From Pleurostoma richardsiae (Eukaryota; Ascomycota; Sordariomycetes; Calosphaeriales; Pleurostomataceae), in assembly GCA_030052745.1 (NCBI GenBank), contig JANBVO010000028.1, positions 393,828 through 457,827 of the forward strand: a stretch of DNA of 64,000 bases. Reading direction: 5' to 3'. Positions 1 through 12,293 of the stretch are shown here, in pieces. Both the position numbers and the translations under genes were made by a program. Position 1 is the stretch's first letter, and each line of letters begins with the position of its first letter. The notes below the pieces were generated by a model. That model was not told the DNA's origin, did no database searches, and saw only the letters and a program-made list of their open reading frames with translations.

Positions 1-904
1 ATCACCACCTGGCCGAGACTAGTGGTGTCTCGGGAAGGCAGGCCAACGTACTACAACCCCCTGACGCCCAAGGAGATGCGCGATACCCATCAAGTTCTGA
101 ACTGGATGAAGTCTGTCTGGCTCCCCTTTATCCCTGAGCTGACGGCTTCCAACGCTCGCGAAATCATGGACGGAAAGATTGTGGTACTCGGCATTCTCAA
201 CAGGGAAGACCAGGAGTCTTTCCAGAGCGCCCGGCGTGAAATGAAGAGCGCAGCCAACGAGTGGATGGACAAGCAGATCCAGCTGTTCCAGCTTGAGCGA
301 CAGGAACTCCGCGACGCTAAGCAGCTTCGCATCGAGGAGGCCGAGGATCGCGGGGACCAGCGGGCTCTGCGAGCAGCGAAGGCTATTCGCATCAAGATGG
401 ACAAGTCAGACCACAAGGAAGTCGCCTTCGCATGGGTTGACAGCGTGTTCTGGCAGAGGTGGATACGCACGACCTACGGAATCGACGTCAAGGATGGTGA
501 TAGGGTCATCATCAATGATGAAGACGTGAGTGCTTCAGAATGTGACCGTCATATGAGAACTGCAGCTAACGTGTGAGTAGAATCGACGATACTGGGACCA
601 AACCATCACCGGAAATCACATCACCCCGTCCCGGACTTCCATCCTGGAGACGCTGAACAAGGTCGTCGCCTCACCTCCCAAGATCAAGCCCAAGCTCACC
701 ATCTCGAGCTTCGAGAAGATCTTCTTCGACATCCGCATGACCTTCTCCGAACATCCTTACCTCTCGTTCGGCTGCATAGCCGGTCTAGCATTCGGATGCG
801 CCTCGTGGTTCCGGGGCAGACTCCGCCGGACCCGCGGCCACTTCCGCTTGGAAGACAATAAGGCTCCGCTTCTGGGCGTGAACTCGAACGGCAAGGTGGA
901 CTGA
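1..904 (+). CDS. PDI-like ER membrane protein, C-terminal part (Eps1-like), 5' partial
   Basis: The reading frame is open from base 1, so the N-terminus lies outside the window. Exons are 1-525 and 581-904; the 55-nt intron starts GTGAGT. The visible 282 residues hold a poorly conserved thioredoxin-fold tail, a charged helical stretch rich in Gln, Glu, Arg and Lys (roughly residues 90-135), and one hydrophobic segment near the end (YLSFGCIAGLAFGCASWF) followed by a basic cytosolic tail. From the family I recognise this as the C-terminus of fungal transmembrane disulfide isomerases related to yeast Eps1, which act in ER quality control. The CxxC thioredoxin domains would be upstream and cannot be seen. 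There is no KDEL/HDEL signal; a membrane anchor would replace it. The identity rests on recalled family resemblance of the tail only. Confidence 0.7.
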
Positions 905-1911
905 GAGGCAGGGCACGCAGCAAACCATCGTCGTCAATTCTTCTACTACTGCTACTGCGGCATGAGAGATACAGCTTAGGGGTTGGGAGTTTCGGCCGGC
1001 TGCTTGACGAGAAAACCAGGCAGTCTGAAGAACGTCTGTATATTAAAGATGCTGTCACGCCTGCATATGCTCATCACCATACATTGTTGATTATTGGCAG
1101 CCGTTGGGCGGATTGGCTTCCTTTCCTTTGTCTTACGGGTAGTAGGCTCCTCGTTTTGCTTTCCCGGCCCCTGGTCGATACGGGGTCGCCGGGCTCTAGA
1201 TGGTATCTGGTACGGTACGGGATTAAGAGAGAGATGTTGCATACTAATACACCTACTTATCGAACCTTTGCGGACGCTGCTGGCCTCGCTGTTGGTGACA
1301 CCTTGTAGTACCGTGTGTGAGGAAGTATGTAAGCATGGAGTATGGCATGTCCACTTCGACCCATCAACAGGTAAACCCAAGCGACCTAACCGTAGACGGG
1401 AATCTCGTGCAGGTTCCTATTCAATGCCGCTCCTGGTTCCCAGAGTATGAGTACAGGCGTTCGCTCGTTGCACGATACCACGAGATCGTCTTCCGAAACA
1501 GGAAAGAGGCGAGCAGACGCGTTCGTCAAGACAGGGACGGAGTGAAAACATTGGTCGGAGCGCCGGCGTGGGGAGGGAGGCCACCACCTTAACGCATGCA
1601 AGCCAAGACTGTGGATTCTTGTTTCAAGTCCAGCTCCTCTGACACCTCGCACACGAATCGAATCCCGTATGCCGACTCGGCTGTCATCCCCTTGAAAATC
1701 AAGGCAGCTGAGCATCTCTCCATCCCACCTGAGGCCCCGTACAAATACGGCGCTGCGCGTCGTCAGTGCTTCATTTCCAGCGAGGTGTTATTCTTCCTCC
1801 AGACCCATCCAAGCGTGCGTTTGCGGTGTTTATTTGCAACGTCTTTCCCACCTAAATACCTACATTGCACATAGCCTTCTCCACTTACATCCCCCGCTCC
1901 CACCACCCACG
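905..1911. other. Intergenic: PDI-like 3' end to phospholipase D promoter
   Basis: I see no gene in this 1.0 kb. Short overlapping reading frames on both strands lack conserved motifs. The last 60 bases before the next start are pyrimidine-rich, as in many fungal 5' leaders. Confidence 0.6.
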
Positions 1912-4900
1912 ATGGACATCTTCCGCAAGGTCCAAGGCGGCATCGAGTCGATCTTTGGGGATGAGAAGCACTCTCACACTCACCTGGGCGAGGCGTGCCA
2001 TGAGTTCCATCCTCACCACCACAGGCAGAACCGCTACCAGTCGTTTGCCCCGCAGACTTCGGGCCACTGCAAGTATTACGTGGACGGTGCAGCGGTGAGT
2101 GACACGCGCCGCCATGGCCATACAGATGTGAGCGCGGGCGCTGATGCTGCTGCAGTACTTTTGGGCTGTTTCTATTGCCCTAGAAGGTAGGGCATTTTGA
2201 CATCTCTACGCGCCAAGTGTTAGTGTTAATCCTCCGTCCAGAGGCACGGGAGAGCGTCTATATCCTTGACTGGTGGCTGAGTCCTGAGCTATACCTACGT
2301 CGACCCCCCGCTCGAAATGAGCAGTATCGGCTGGATCGCCTGCTCCAAGCGGCCGCCCAGAGAGGCGTGCAAGTCAACATCATTGTCTACAAGGAGGTTC
2401 CTCAAGCCCTCACGTGTAAGTAACACCTCGAAAAGATGCCCTATGCTATCTTCGCCTCGCTAACCATCTTTATTCTGCAAATAGTGAACTCAGAGGTATG
2501 TAAATAGTTATCGGGTCTTGATGCCGGTACAGACTGGCTGTGAGTTAGTTGAGCTTACCAACTCCCACGCAGCACACAAAGCATGCTTTGGAGGCCCTGC
2601 ATCCCAACATCAAAGTGTTCAGGCATCCTGACCACCACCCGAGCGGATATGATATCAAGTCCGACCTGGCATCGGGCTTCAAGAACCTGTCATTAGGCAC
2701 CTTTGACTTATCAAAGTTGTCCCACGATACCCTCAAAACCCTGTACGGTACAAGTGACGATGTCGTCCTCTTCTGGGCCCATCACGAGAAGCTGTGCCTT
2801 GTTGATGGAAACATCGCTTTCATGGGTGGGCTGGATATGTGTAAGTGGGATGGTCTTACCCAGCTCCTGAGGAGATCAACATTGACACAGTCTTCCCCTC
2901 AGGCTTCGGAAGATGGGACACAAACAGTTAGTCTCCTGGATCTAACTACTCTTATGGGTGATATTAAGCAGTTCTAGGCCATCCCATTGCGGATGCTCAC
3001 CCAGGAAATTTGGATAACATAATTTTCCCTGGACAAGACTTCAACAATGCTCGCGTCTACGACTTTGAAGATGTGGACAAGTGGGAGCAAAACAAGCGTA
3101 GGGACGAGCCACCCCATGGCACTATGCGTTACACTAACAAAGCGACAGTTGACCGGACCAAGAACTCTCGAATGGGCTGGTCAGACATCAGTATCAGCCT
3201 TTCCGGCCCCATCGTCCAGAGTCTCCAGATTCACTTCAGCGACAGATGGTTAGCCGCCACTCCTCAGATGCTCCTGGAGACACCGCTGACAACCGACAGG
3301 AATTACATCTTTAGCCAGAAGTACAAGGAAAAGGACGAGGAGAAATATCGGATAATCGAAGCACCTCTCTCTCATGCCGCACCCTCGGATGGCCTTTTTG
3401 GTGGCGATGCTAGCCGAGTCTTTGGGGGACTACATGAACACTTCGGTAGACACATGAGAAGATTCATGGGCGGCGGCGACGATGAGCTCGATGGCGATAA
3501 TCAGCCTGACCATGGGATGCACATCCAGCTGACGAGAAGGTGTGCTCTGTTGTTCTACTTTGCCATTGGGACAGAGGTCGCTAACATTTTCAAGTTGCAC
3601 GGGGTGGTCCGCCGGGCATCCGACTGAGCATTCGATTGCAAATGCTTATATCGAGGTTATCACCAATGCTCGCCACTTTGTATACATTGAGAACCAGGTA
3701 TGCTTGAAATAGTTACCTGCTGGTAATGCGTGCAAAACCTGACTGCTTGATAGTTCTTCATTACTGCAACAGACGACAAACAGCAACCCGTGGCCAACAA
3801 GATTGGCGCTGCGATTGTCAGCCGCATCCTTCGAGCATGGCAGAGCGGCGAGGAGTTCAGGGTTATTGTCTTGATGCCCGCAGTCCCAGCGTTCGCTGGT
3901 GACTTGAAGTCAGATGGAGCACTTGGAACTCGCGCTATCATGGAGTTTCAGTATGCAAGCATCAACCGCGGCGGATACAGCATCATGCAGGCGCTGTCCA
4001 AAGCCGGCGTCCCCGACCCGCAGAAGTACATCTCCTTCTACAACCTGCGCAACTTTGACCGCATCAACACCTCCGCGACCATGGACCAGGCGCAAAAGGA
4101 GAGCGGCGTATCGTATGAGAGCGCAAGGAAGGAATTTGACGATGCTGTCGAATCGGGATACGATGGCTACTCTCGCGAGGAAACAAGCGGGCGCCTGGGT
4201 GATCAGTACAATCGGTACCAGGAGGCAGCGAGCCACCTGAAGGATGAGACATGGGATACCATCAGTGCCTGCTACATGGATAACGGGCCCGATCTCAACT
4301 CGATTCCGTGGAACGGCAGCCCGGACTCCGAGTTGGATGCCTTTGTATCCGAGGAGCTGTATATCCACAGCAAGGTTTTGATCGCCGACGACCGCGTCGT
4401 CATCTGCGGTTCCGCCAACCTCAACGACCGCTCCCAGCTCGGCACGCACGACTCGGAGATCGCCGTCATTATCGAGGACCCGACGCCCGTCCGGTCCCAC
4501 ATGGGCGACCAGCCGTACACGGCGTCGCGCTTCGCCGCCTCGCTGCGTCGGCAGCTCTTCCGCAAGCACCTGGGCCTGCTGCCCGACCAGCGCTGGGACC
4601 GGCCGGACCGCAACTGGACGCCGGTGACGCGGGACCCGAACGAGTACGACTGGGGCTCGCCGGCGGACCGCCTCGTCGAGGACCCGCTGTCGCGCAACTT
4701 CGACAACCTGTGGCGCAACACGGCGCGACAGAACACGGAGATCTTCAGCAGGGCGTTCCACAACGTGCCCAACGACGCGGTCCGGACCTGGAAGGACTAC
4801 GATGAGTTCTTCAGCCGGCACTTTGTTATGCCCGGGGCGGACGAGAAGAACAAGGATAAGGACAAGGACAAGGACAAGAAGGATGATAAGAAGGATGACA

Positions 4901-5139
4901 AGGATGATAAGGACGATAAAGACGATAAGAACAGTAAGGATGGCACCACTACCAGCAAGGTCAGCTACGGGCACATTGTTCGCGAGGAGTTCCCCGGCGG
5001 CGTGACCGAGGCCAAGGAGTGGCTCGGCCGCGTGAGGGGTACACTGGTGGAGATGCCGCTGAACTTCCTGATCGATGTGGATGACATCGCCAAGGAGGGT
5101 CTGTCGCTGAATAGCTTCACTGATGAGCTATATACGTAG
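1912..5139 (+). CDS. Phospholipase D family protein (913 aa, 9 exons)
   Basis: Phospholipase D hydrolyses phosphatidylcholine and related lipids to phosphatidic acid. Exons: 1912-2094, 2156-2186, 2242-2415, 2485-2495, 2573-2840, 2903-2926, 2978-3539, 3595-3697, 3754-5139; every join keeps frame. Two HKD catalytic motifs are intact: HEKLCLVD at residues 204-211 and HSKVLIAD at 657-664, each followed by the usual Gly/Asn (GGLDMC; GSANLNDRS). No PX or PH domain is visible before the first motif, unlike yeast Spo14, so this is the shorter fungal class. A Lys/Asp-rich low-complexity insert (about bases 4847-4940) lies near the C-terminus. Exon 4 is only 11 nt and exon 6 only 24 nt. The start at 1912 begins a conserved-looking N-terminus (MDIFRKVQGG) right after a pyrimidine-rich leader. 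Confidence 0.95.
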
Positions 5140-7716
5140 AAGGACGACTCTTCTTGCGCTTACCCCAGGGTTCGATGGGACGAGGTCATGGATTGCTCGT
5201 GGGCAGCATAGCGTAGCGCGAGCTAGACTTGCTAGAGGGGGAGCGTCGTGAACGGAGATACTTTGGTTTCCCTTGAAGAGCAGCGCCTTGTTAGTGAACG
5301 TCGATGTTTACTTGTGAATACCTCGTCCAGATGTAGTCAAACTGTATGTCACAGACGAAAGAAAGCTAGGACGGGGCCGCAGATGCGCGCTGGGCGGTTG
5401 CAAAAGGGAGACGGGTTAGCAGGAAGTATGTGGTTACGATGAAGTAGAGGTAGATATATCCGCCAAATGTCTAACGTAACTCCCTTATTGTGCTAGCAAC
5501 TGATAACTTAGTCCTCTAGGCATCTTGTTCCCCTAGGACGAGTCCCTGAATCGGATAGTAGTTTACGGAAGTGACCCCGTTGTTTGTGGCGTGTCAGAGT
5601 GAGGTTGGATGGAGCGAAACATCGACTGCCGCGTGGCAGATCGGCAACGGGTATTTTTGATTAAAGAGCTCTGCAGGTGATTATCCGTTGGAGGGCGTGT
5701 ATGAGGCCCCGGATCTCGCATGACACTGTGCTGCTTGCGAGAGGCAACAATTATCACGGGCCGAGGAGATGCGGAAGCATCCTCTCAGGGACCCGGATAC
5801 CGCCTCATCTCGGTGATATTCGTGCAGCTAGCCGTCTCGCCGGGAAAATGAGCCTCGTCCAAGGTGACTCTCTTGAGTGAACTCCCACCCGAGAGACTTG
5901 GATATCTCTGGCCCAAGGCCATGAACTTACGTCAAGACTTCTAGCAGTACCAAAAAAACACGCGGATGGTGAGCAAAAGCACCATTCGTCGTGCTAAGAA
6001 GTAAGGGTCAGCTACAACTGGTACTTCTCCGTCTGTCCTCAGCGTCGTCATGTAGATATCTGAAATGTCCTCTTAGACAATGTTTAAGGGCGTCTTCACT
6101 TCACTTGCAAGCACTCGGATCAGCAGACATGAAGGACGAAGAGAAACCAGTGTACTGCGTCGTAACCATGTAACCGTCCTCGAATTTTCTGTTCTCTTGA
6201 TTGACCCTCCGTTTAGCTCGTCGCCGTCTTCGGTATCCGAAAGCTGTATCCGGATGGCGACAGATGCATACGCGATAGACAGAGAAGACAGTGCGGTGAA
6301 AGGTGCTCGACACTTGCTCGTAACGTGCCATTGCGGCCGGAGTATCCCGCATTTCTATACCTGTCCTCTACAACCTTTCATCTTACGATACATAGAGCGT
6401 TGCGGTCTGCCGTCGGTTTGGGAGTCTGACAAAGCATGCTGCAGTGTTGCCCGTATGATTTGAAGCCGTCGGCAAGAAGAATTCATGCAGATACGGCCGG
6501 TATGCGGTAGGTGTAGATGATACGGAAAGGCAGATGCCGCAGATGCAACATCGGTTTTGTTTGCCTTGTTAGGACTCGTCGATGGCTGCTTGCATGGGAG
6601 AGATGCGCTGCCGACTGCCAGACGAGGTTTTCCGCCGAGAAGATATCCACGCCGAGTGCAACTTCCGATCAAGGAAGGTTGGACGTCGTCCACGCACCCG
6701 AGGTGTCACCGCATGGTTCGGAGGCAGCACAAGATGCTGCGAGGCATGACAGATCGCCCGCAGCGAGCATCGTGCCGTTGCCGTGGTCGGAGACGTTCGA
6801 GTCTATCTTATATCCTGAGGCCTGCGACGAAGACGATATGAAGTTACCATGTTTGAAGCTATAGAAGAATGATACACGATCAGGGAAACCCCACGATGCG
6901 TTTGAATTTGCCTCGTCATAGACGCGCTGGTGATCCGAGGTTTATTATCTGGGCGGTAATAGCGACGGGGAACAGTGAAAGTAAGGCAAGGTACCCGGGG
7001 GTTGGATGTACCGACGGGCAGTACCTCGCCTTAGCAAGTGCAACGACGTACCGGGCCTGCGGGAGGTGCCTGGTGGTCCCGCCAATCACCAGGGACCTTC
7101 AGCCTTAAGACGCCGCTAAGCAGCGACCCCTGGCATACGGGGGACCCACCGACGTAGCTCGGCCGGTGAAATGTCCATTTGGAGACGGGATGGGAAACGC
7201 ATCACGCAGCGATTTCTGCTCCATTCACACCACTCGCGCCTCTCGACTCTTCCGCATAAGTACCGGCCAACCCCCGAGTCTCTGTTGATATCAATTGAGT
7301 TGTCCGGAGATCAGGACCATCCTCTCACAAAGACTCTACTCGATCAAGCCCCTCAAGTCTCCGTCTGCCCTTGGCAAAGCTGCTAGGAGCTCCTCAAAGC
7401 TCTTGTCTCTACGTCACCTGTTCGATCTGGCGATAGACCCCCAAACGAAAATTGCCGAACACAGTCACTCTGGTCGACGAAACTTCAAGAAGTAAACGCT
7501 TCTAGCGTAAATATACGACCTACCCTGCCGACAAGCATATTCTCCAGAAGACACCAGTCTCTGAGCACGACACACATCACCGACCCTCCACGACTGAAGC
7601 GCGCTCTCTGTGAGGACAATTCAACAGAGTGATCTACGGTATCCTCGGTATCTAGGGGCCGTGGCACATCTGGAGGGCTGCCGCTACAACAGAGATTGGC
7701 AATCAGCTCTACCAAG
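5140..7716. other. Intergenic, 2.6 kb, no supported gene
   Basis: Reading frames here are short, overlap on both strands and show no recognisable domain or fungal codon preference. A small inverted repeat (CCTGGTG ... CACCAGG) lies near 7068-7092. I see no transposase, terminal repeats or tRNA. The left part should include the phospholipase D 3' UTR and the right part the acetyltransferase promoter. Confidence 0.5.
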
Positions 7717-8427
7717 ATGTCGGGCCAAGCGACGCCTTACATCTTCCAACCGGCAGCGCATTCCCACCTTGTACCCTACCTTGCGGCGCTGCATGGGTCC
7801 TGTATCAACCATGATCGCATGGTCGGAGCGTTCCTCTCGCCACTGAACCATGAGAGGCTCCTGGCTTGGTGGAAAGACAAGATCGCCGAGGTTACAGCCG
7901 GCACGCGGGTCATATTTTTGCTGCTGGATGAGTCACAACCGGGATCGAAGGCGAAAGGACCGGAGCTGATGGGGGTTGCTATGTTGGCGCTGCCACACTT
8001 GGAGACGGCACCGTATCGAGCGAATGTCGAGTCGCTTCTGGTCAGCCCGAAGTATCGCAGGAGAGGAGGAGCAAAGATGTTGATGGAGTATCTTGAGTTG
8101 GAGGCAGCAGTGCGGGCAAAGACCCTCTTGGTGAGTACCAACCCTGGGCTGACCATATTCCGCCCGTCCTGCTGTTTCTCGGTATAGCAGCGACCCTTCT
8201 GGGAGGCTCGTCATATCTCAAACACGCCAGAGACGTATGCTGCGACCTGCTGACGACTAATGGCTAACCTGTCGTAGATGGCAGAGGCTGAGAGTGGAAC
8301 CGCTGCTGAGGCTGCATTCCATAAGTTCGGATTTACAGAGGTCGGCAAGGTACCTAGGTATGCTTTTAACTCGGCCGGCGAACCGAGGGACGTCACTTTC
8401 TTCTACAAAGATCTATCATCCTTGTAG
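7717..8427 (+). CDS. GNAT-family N-acetyltransferase (187 aa)
   Basis: Exons 7717-8130 and 8278-8427 encode a compact single-domain GCN5-related acetyltransferase. The acetyl-CoA pyrophosphate-binding loop is visible as YRRRGGAKMLM (the family pattern is R/Q-x-x-G-x-G/A), preceded by the beta-4 strand NVESLLVSPK. The C-terminal half (SGTAAEAAFHKFGFTEVGKVP ... TFFYKDL) matches the family's final strand-helix-strand unit. Such enzymes transfer acetyl from acetyl-CoA to a primary amine; the substrate cannot be read from sequence. The 147-nt intron is longer than its neighbours. A three-exon model using internal GT-AG sites would shift the frame, so I kept one intron. It is likely soluble, since no signal or membrane segment is seen. 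Confidence 0.85.
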
Positions 8428-9344
8428 GGCAGGGACCGACACATTGGCTTCTATCGAAGAGAGTGTCTACCATCTTAGGCACAAGTCACATTTACTGCTG
8501 TTATCCTCCGAATTATAGACGAGGCATCGGCTGGAGCCGTTGCCGCGATGCGGCGACCCCAGGGTCTGTTCTTCCACGGGGCACAAAAAAAGAATAGTCG
8601 GTAATTATTGCGAGTCTCCTTTGGTCATGGAAGCAGTTCTTCCACCCAGGATGCAGTCATCATCCTACGGGACGGGACAGGACGGGCCTATCCCGTCGTG
8701 AGCGAACCATATATCTGCGTATTGGTGTGCCTGAATCCAGCAGCACACGCATGCCCTAAGGCACAGGCTATTACAACATGAGAATCATGATCAGTCCCAG
8801 ATGCTTCCTTTTATCTTACCAATTGTGGTGTGCCAAGGCTGCGCCGGTAGCTGACTCCTCCGTGCTGTCGTCCGCTTCGGAATTCAAGGCGTCACCACGT
8901 GCCACAATCTAAGGCCATCCAGCAGGTTTCTGGCCTGGGCTTTTTGGAGCAGCCCAGAGACCAGCCGCATTTACCATTCGACTTGCTTCATCTTGCATGC
9001 CGCTATGCGCCCTACTCCAAAGGTCGGTGCCGCCTGCATCGGCTGCTCCATGCCATTGACCTGTCAGATGCCGTATCTTGACCAGGTGGGGTGCGCTGGC
9101 AGGGGTCGTCGTCCCATCGGTGATCGCAGTCTCTGGGGAGTCGCCATGTCGTCAGCTTCCTCTTCTGGACTCAGTCCGCCGGGGAGATAGACGGCCATTA
9201 TTCGATCTTCGCTCGACAACTGGCGATGCGCAAAATGCGACGCTGCACCTATAAAAGCGCATTTGCCTGTGGCTATGCGTCCGCCCTGCGCGGCGACAGC
9301 CGCACAGCTCTCGCTCGTGTTATTCCCGTTTCGGTATCTTGACG
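8428..9344. other. Intergenic: RNase T2 promoter region
   Basis: No gene is seen in these 0.9 kb. It contains a CACGTG box at 8896-8901 and a TATA box at 9250-9257 that fit a promoter for the downstream RNase T2 gene. Confidence 0.55.
9250..9257 (+). promoter_or_regulatory. TATA box of RNase T2 gene
   Basis: TATAAAAG lies 88 bases before the predicted start codon at 9345, a usual TATA position for a highly inducible fungal gene. The transcription start itself cannot be seen. Confidence 0.5.
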
Positions 9345-10751
9345 ATGCATTGCTCGAGCCTTTTCGTTGCGGCATCTGCCGCCCTTGTATCCACGGCTTC
9401 GGCGGGTCTGTATGATGAGAGCACGAGCAACCATACCTGCACACTGGGTAAGTCAAGCACACCTTCTCGCCCCATCTGGCTGCTTATTGACTTTTTTTTA
9501 TAGTTACCCCTTTGTTGTCTTGCTCTGCTGGCGCAACACCAGAGTTAACCGATTCTTGCTGCGTGGAGACATACGGGGGGCTTCTTGTAATGTGTCCTAG
9601 CCAATCTGAGGGTAGCCTTTCTGACGAGAAATCAGCTCTCAACGCAGTTTTGGGATACGTACACGGGACTGGAGTCCCAGGGACAGGTTCTGCCGAAATA
9701 CACCTGGACTCTTCACGGCCTGTGGCCTGGTAAGCCGTAATGACGATCTACACTCGTATCACTTGAGCATCTGGCTAATACTTGTCTTCCTAGACTTCTG
9801 TAATGGTAAGTAGTGTCTGGCTTGTCGCTAAGGAATCCTCTAAAAGATTACAGGCTCTTATACGCAGTATTGCGACTTGAGGTGGGCTGAAACCAGTCCA
9901 TCCGTGGTGTTCTAAGGGTTGCGTCTAACATGGGAAACATATAGTCGGCAGTACGATCCGGAACCGTCGCCCAACACTACCACGGGCAAGCCGGACGGGA
10001 CGCCGGTGCCCGCGTATACGGGTCCGAGCATCGGAACGTTCCTCGAGCCGTTCGGCAAATATGACCTCCTGGCGTACATGAACAAGTAGAAGCCCCATTT
10101 CCCCTTCGAGTCACTTCCCCGTCTGTACCTCCTCTCCTCTGACCACCCCGGAACCTCGCAGATACTGGGTCGCCCAGAACCAGCCCAACGGCGACTTCTG
10201 GGGCCACGAGTTCAGCAAGCACGCGACCTGCTACTCGACCTTTGACGTCGAGTGCTACGGCCCGCAGTACCGCCAGCACGAGGAGGTCGTCGACTTCTTC
10301 GAGACGGCCGTCGGCTTCTACCGTGACCTGCCAACCTGGGGCTGGTTGTCGGCGGCGGGCATCCGGCCCAGCAACGCGACCGCCTACTCGCTGGCCGACG
10401 TCCGCGGCGCGCTCACGGCCGGGTTCGGCGCGGTGCCGTATATCGGCTGCTCGGGCCCGCGGTACAACACCACGGAGGCGGGCCGGGGGAGCAGCGATGC
10501 GGGATACACGCAGCTGAGCGAGGTTTGGTATTGTATGTGTCCACCCCTCGACTGTCTTGAAGCGCTGTCGGTCCGCGTCCGTGAGCGATGATGTTGCTGA
10601 CTTTCCTCCAGATTATCATGTCTATGGCCGGCCGCAGAGGGGCCAGGGCTTGCCGGTAAATGCCAGCATCAACGGAGGAAGCGTGTCGAACTGCGCAAAG
10701 ACGCCGGGCGCTATCCACTACTATGAGCGGACGGAGGGCTCTGAAGCATGA
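9345..10751 (+). CDS. Secreted ribonuclease T2 (323 aa, 8 exons)
   Basis: RNase T2 cleaves single-stranded RNA through 2',3'-cyclic phosphates; fungal members are secreted or vacuolar and often serve phosphate scavenging. Exons: 9345-9447, 9504-9586, 9636-9729, 9794-9805, 9854-9881, 9945-10085, 10162-10532, 10612-10751. A signal peptide is clear (residues 1-20, cleavage after STASA). Catalytic segment I is WTLHGLWPD with His89; segment II is GHEFSKHATC with Glu170, Lys173 and His174. Cys pairs typical of the family are present (CS..., CCVE, FCNG, YCD, C177). Exon 4 is just 12 nt and codes for the residues right after segment I. The second intron's acceptor was set at AAATCAG|CTC because it restores the family sequence LSTQFWD; the downstream AG would drop six residues. 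The gene converges on SEC62. Confidence 0.95.
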
Positions 10752-11046
10752 TGATTGACCATCATCGACTTCTTTTCTTCGCAGACCATGCTGGTGCTTC
10801 TCATCCCCATGCTATACACGCAATAAGCCTGAAAATTGACGCTCATGACGACATCTGGGCATTATATATATACCACAATGCATATTAGATAGCCCAACCG
10901 AGAGTCACTGCCCTTGAAGATTCCCTGCGGGTTCGTGACCCCTATAAGTACACAGCAACTTTTATATAAGAAGCCAGCCATGCCCGCCTGTGGTGAAAAC
11001 CCGCCAACGCCTTTATTCTGCAAAGTTTCAATCTCGTCGTGACATT

Positions 11047-12293
11047 TCACTCGTCGTCACCGAGCTCCTCAACCTTTGGAGCAACATAAGACCGCTGCTG
11101 GGCCGCCGTGGCCACCTGCGTGCTTGTTGCGGTGGTGGTAGCTGTAGCAGGCATCGGCTGGCCAGTTGATCCCAGGAAGTTCGCCTGCGCCTGTGCGTTG
11201 CTCCCTGCGGACTTCGACTTCTTCTTTTTCTTGGCAGTCTGCGGTGTCTCTGTTAGATATCATCCTGCAACACAACGTTTTCAGGGGTAGTCTCAAACTC
11301 ACCTCATGCCAAGCCCACACAGGCTTGAAGCTGTCCACAAAGGAGACATCCTCCCACAGATTCGGGAACAGCCAGAGACCGGGCGGAGTAACGAAGAATG
11401 TAATACAGAAGAGGATGACCCGGAAGATAGCCATGAGGAAGAATAGACCTAGCAGGATCAGGCAGCCCCAGCTGAGATAATAGACACCCTGGCGCATCTT
11501 CAGGGGCCACAGTGGGTAGAGGACGATGGCGAAGATGACGACGAGGGCTAACGCGGCGTAGACCTTGCGCATGAGCTGGCTGCCCTCCCACAGCCAGGCG
11601 TAGTACATCTCCTCCTTGGCCTCCTGCTGCGGCTCGATGCGCACCGTCCAGAGGCCCTTGATACGCTTTGTCTTCTTAGGCGGGTGGTCGTGGCCCTCGT
11701 GGGGGTCGATCTTGCTCACGCGCAGCGCCAGCATCGAGAGGGGCAGAAGCTTGAAGGTGTTCTCGAGGGAGGCTCGGTCCGTGATCTCAGGGAGGAGTGA
11801 ATTCTTCTTGCGCGCTTTCTCATACTCAGGGGACTGGAGAGCCCGAAGAGCTCGCTTCACTGATGGGCACCGTCAGCGCGAGGATTCCAAAGGGAGGCGT
11901 GAGAGGTGCCGGGGTGGATGGAGGGCGGTTACCTCTGAACATGTCCTTGCGCTCGCCGTTCAGGATACACGTGCGCGTCTTGAGATTCTGGCCTCGCAGG
12001 AACGTCGCGACGGCCAGGGCGGCAGGGTTCGGCGGACCTGGCGTGATAGGTTGTGGCTGGCCCTGCTGCTGCTGCTGCTGCTGCTGTGGATGGCCTGGCT
12101 GTCCTCCCTGCTGCTTCGCCTGTTGCGCCATCATTGCCTGTCTCTCTGCAGCCTGCTTTTTCAGGTGCTCGATGAACTGGGGGACGGTCATGCCGGCCTT
12201 CTGGGCGTCGATGGCCAGCTGCCGCTGCATGGCAGCGATCTGCTCCGGCGTGGGCATCTGGCCCGGCCGGGGCATACCCGGCGGTGCTTGCAT
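11047..12293 (-). CDS. SEC62: Translocation protein Sec62 (372 aa)
   Basis: Sec62 is a subunit of the ER Sec62/63 complex that helps post-translational import of proteins through the Sec61 channel. Exons on the minus strand: 12293-11933, 11859-11303, 11247-11047. The N-terminal 80 residues are Pro/Gln/Met-rich with a run of eight Gln. The conserved core starts near residue 90 (AVATFLRGQNLKTR ... FRVKRALRAL), followed by two membrane segments near residues 220-238 and 247-275 and the conserved GLWLFPNLWEDVSFVDSF ... PVWAWHE stretch. The C-tail has a Lys cluster (TAKKKKKSKS) and ends in an acidic tip (ELGDDE). Length and topology fit fungal Sec62. The last intron acceptor (CAGAG|ACA) was chosen to keep frame into the Lys cluster. 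Confidence 0.95.

Noticed and set aside
3910-4974. 354-codon antisense frame in phospholipase D
   Set aside because: It is the mirror of a GC-rich coding exon; composition is Val/Leu/Arg-rich and artificial, and the sense strand has intact catalytic motifs.
5140-7716. Transposon remnant in the 2.6 kb gap
   Set aside because: No terminal inverted repeats, target duplications, transposase or reverse-transcriptase motifs were found.
8188-8234. Extra 47-nt exon within the acetyltransferase intron
   Set aside because: It would shift the reading frame before the conserved C-terminal strand; one 147-nt intron keeps it.
9636-9653. Downstream acceptor in RNase T2 intron 2 (CGCAG|TTT)
   Set aside because: It also keeps frame but would lose LSTQ and neighbours that the family conserves before FWD.
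10885-10945. tRNA-like A-box (TAGCCCAACCG) and B-box (GGTTCGTGACC)
   Set aside because: The T-arm does not pair properly and no acceptor stem can be formed.
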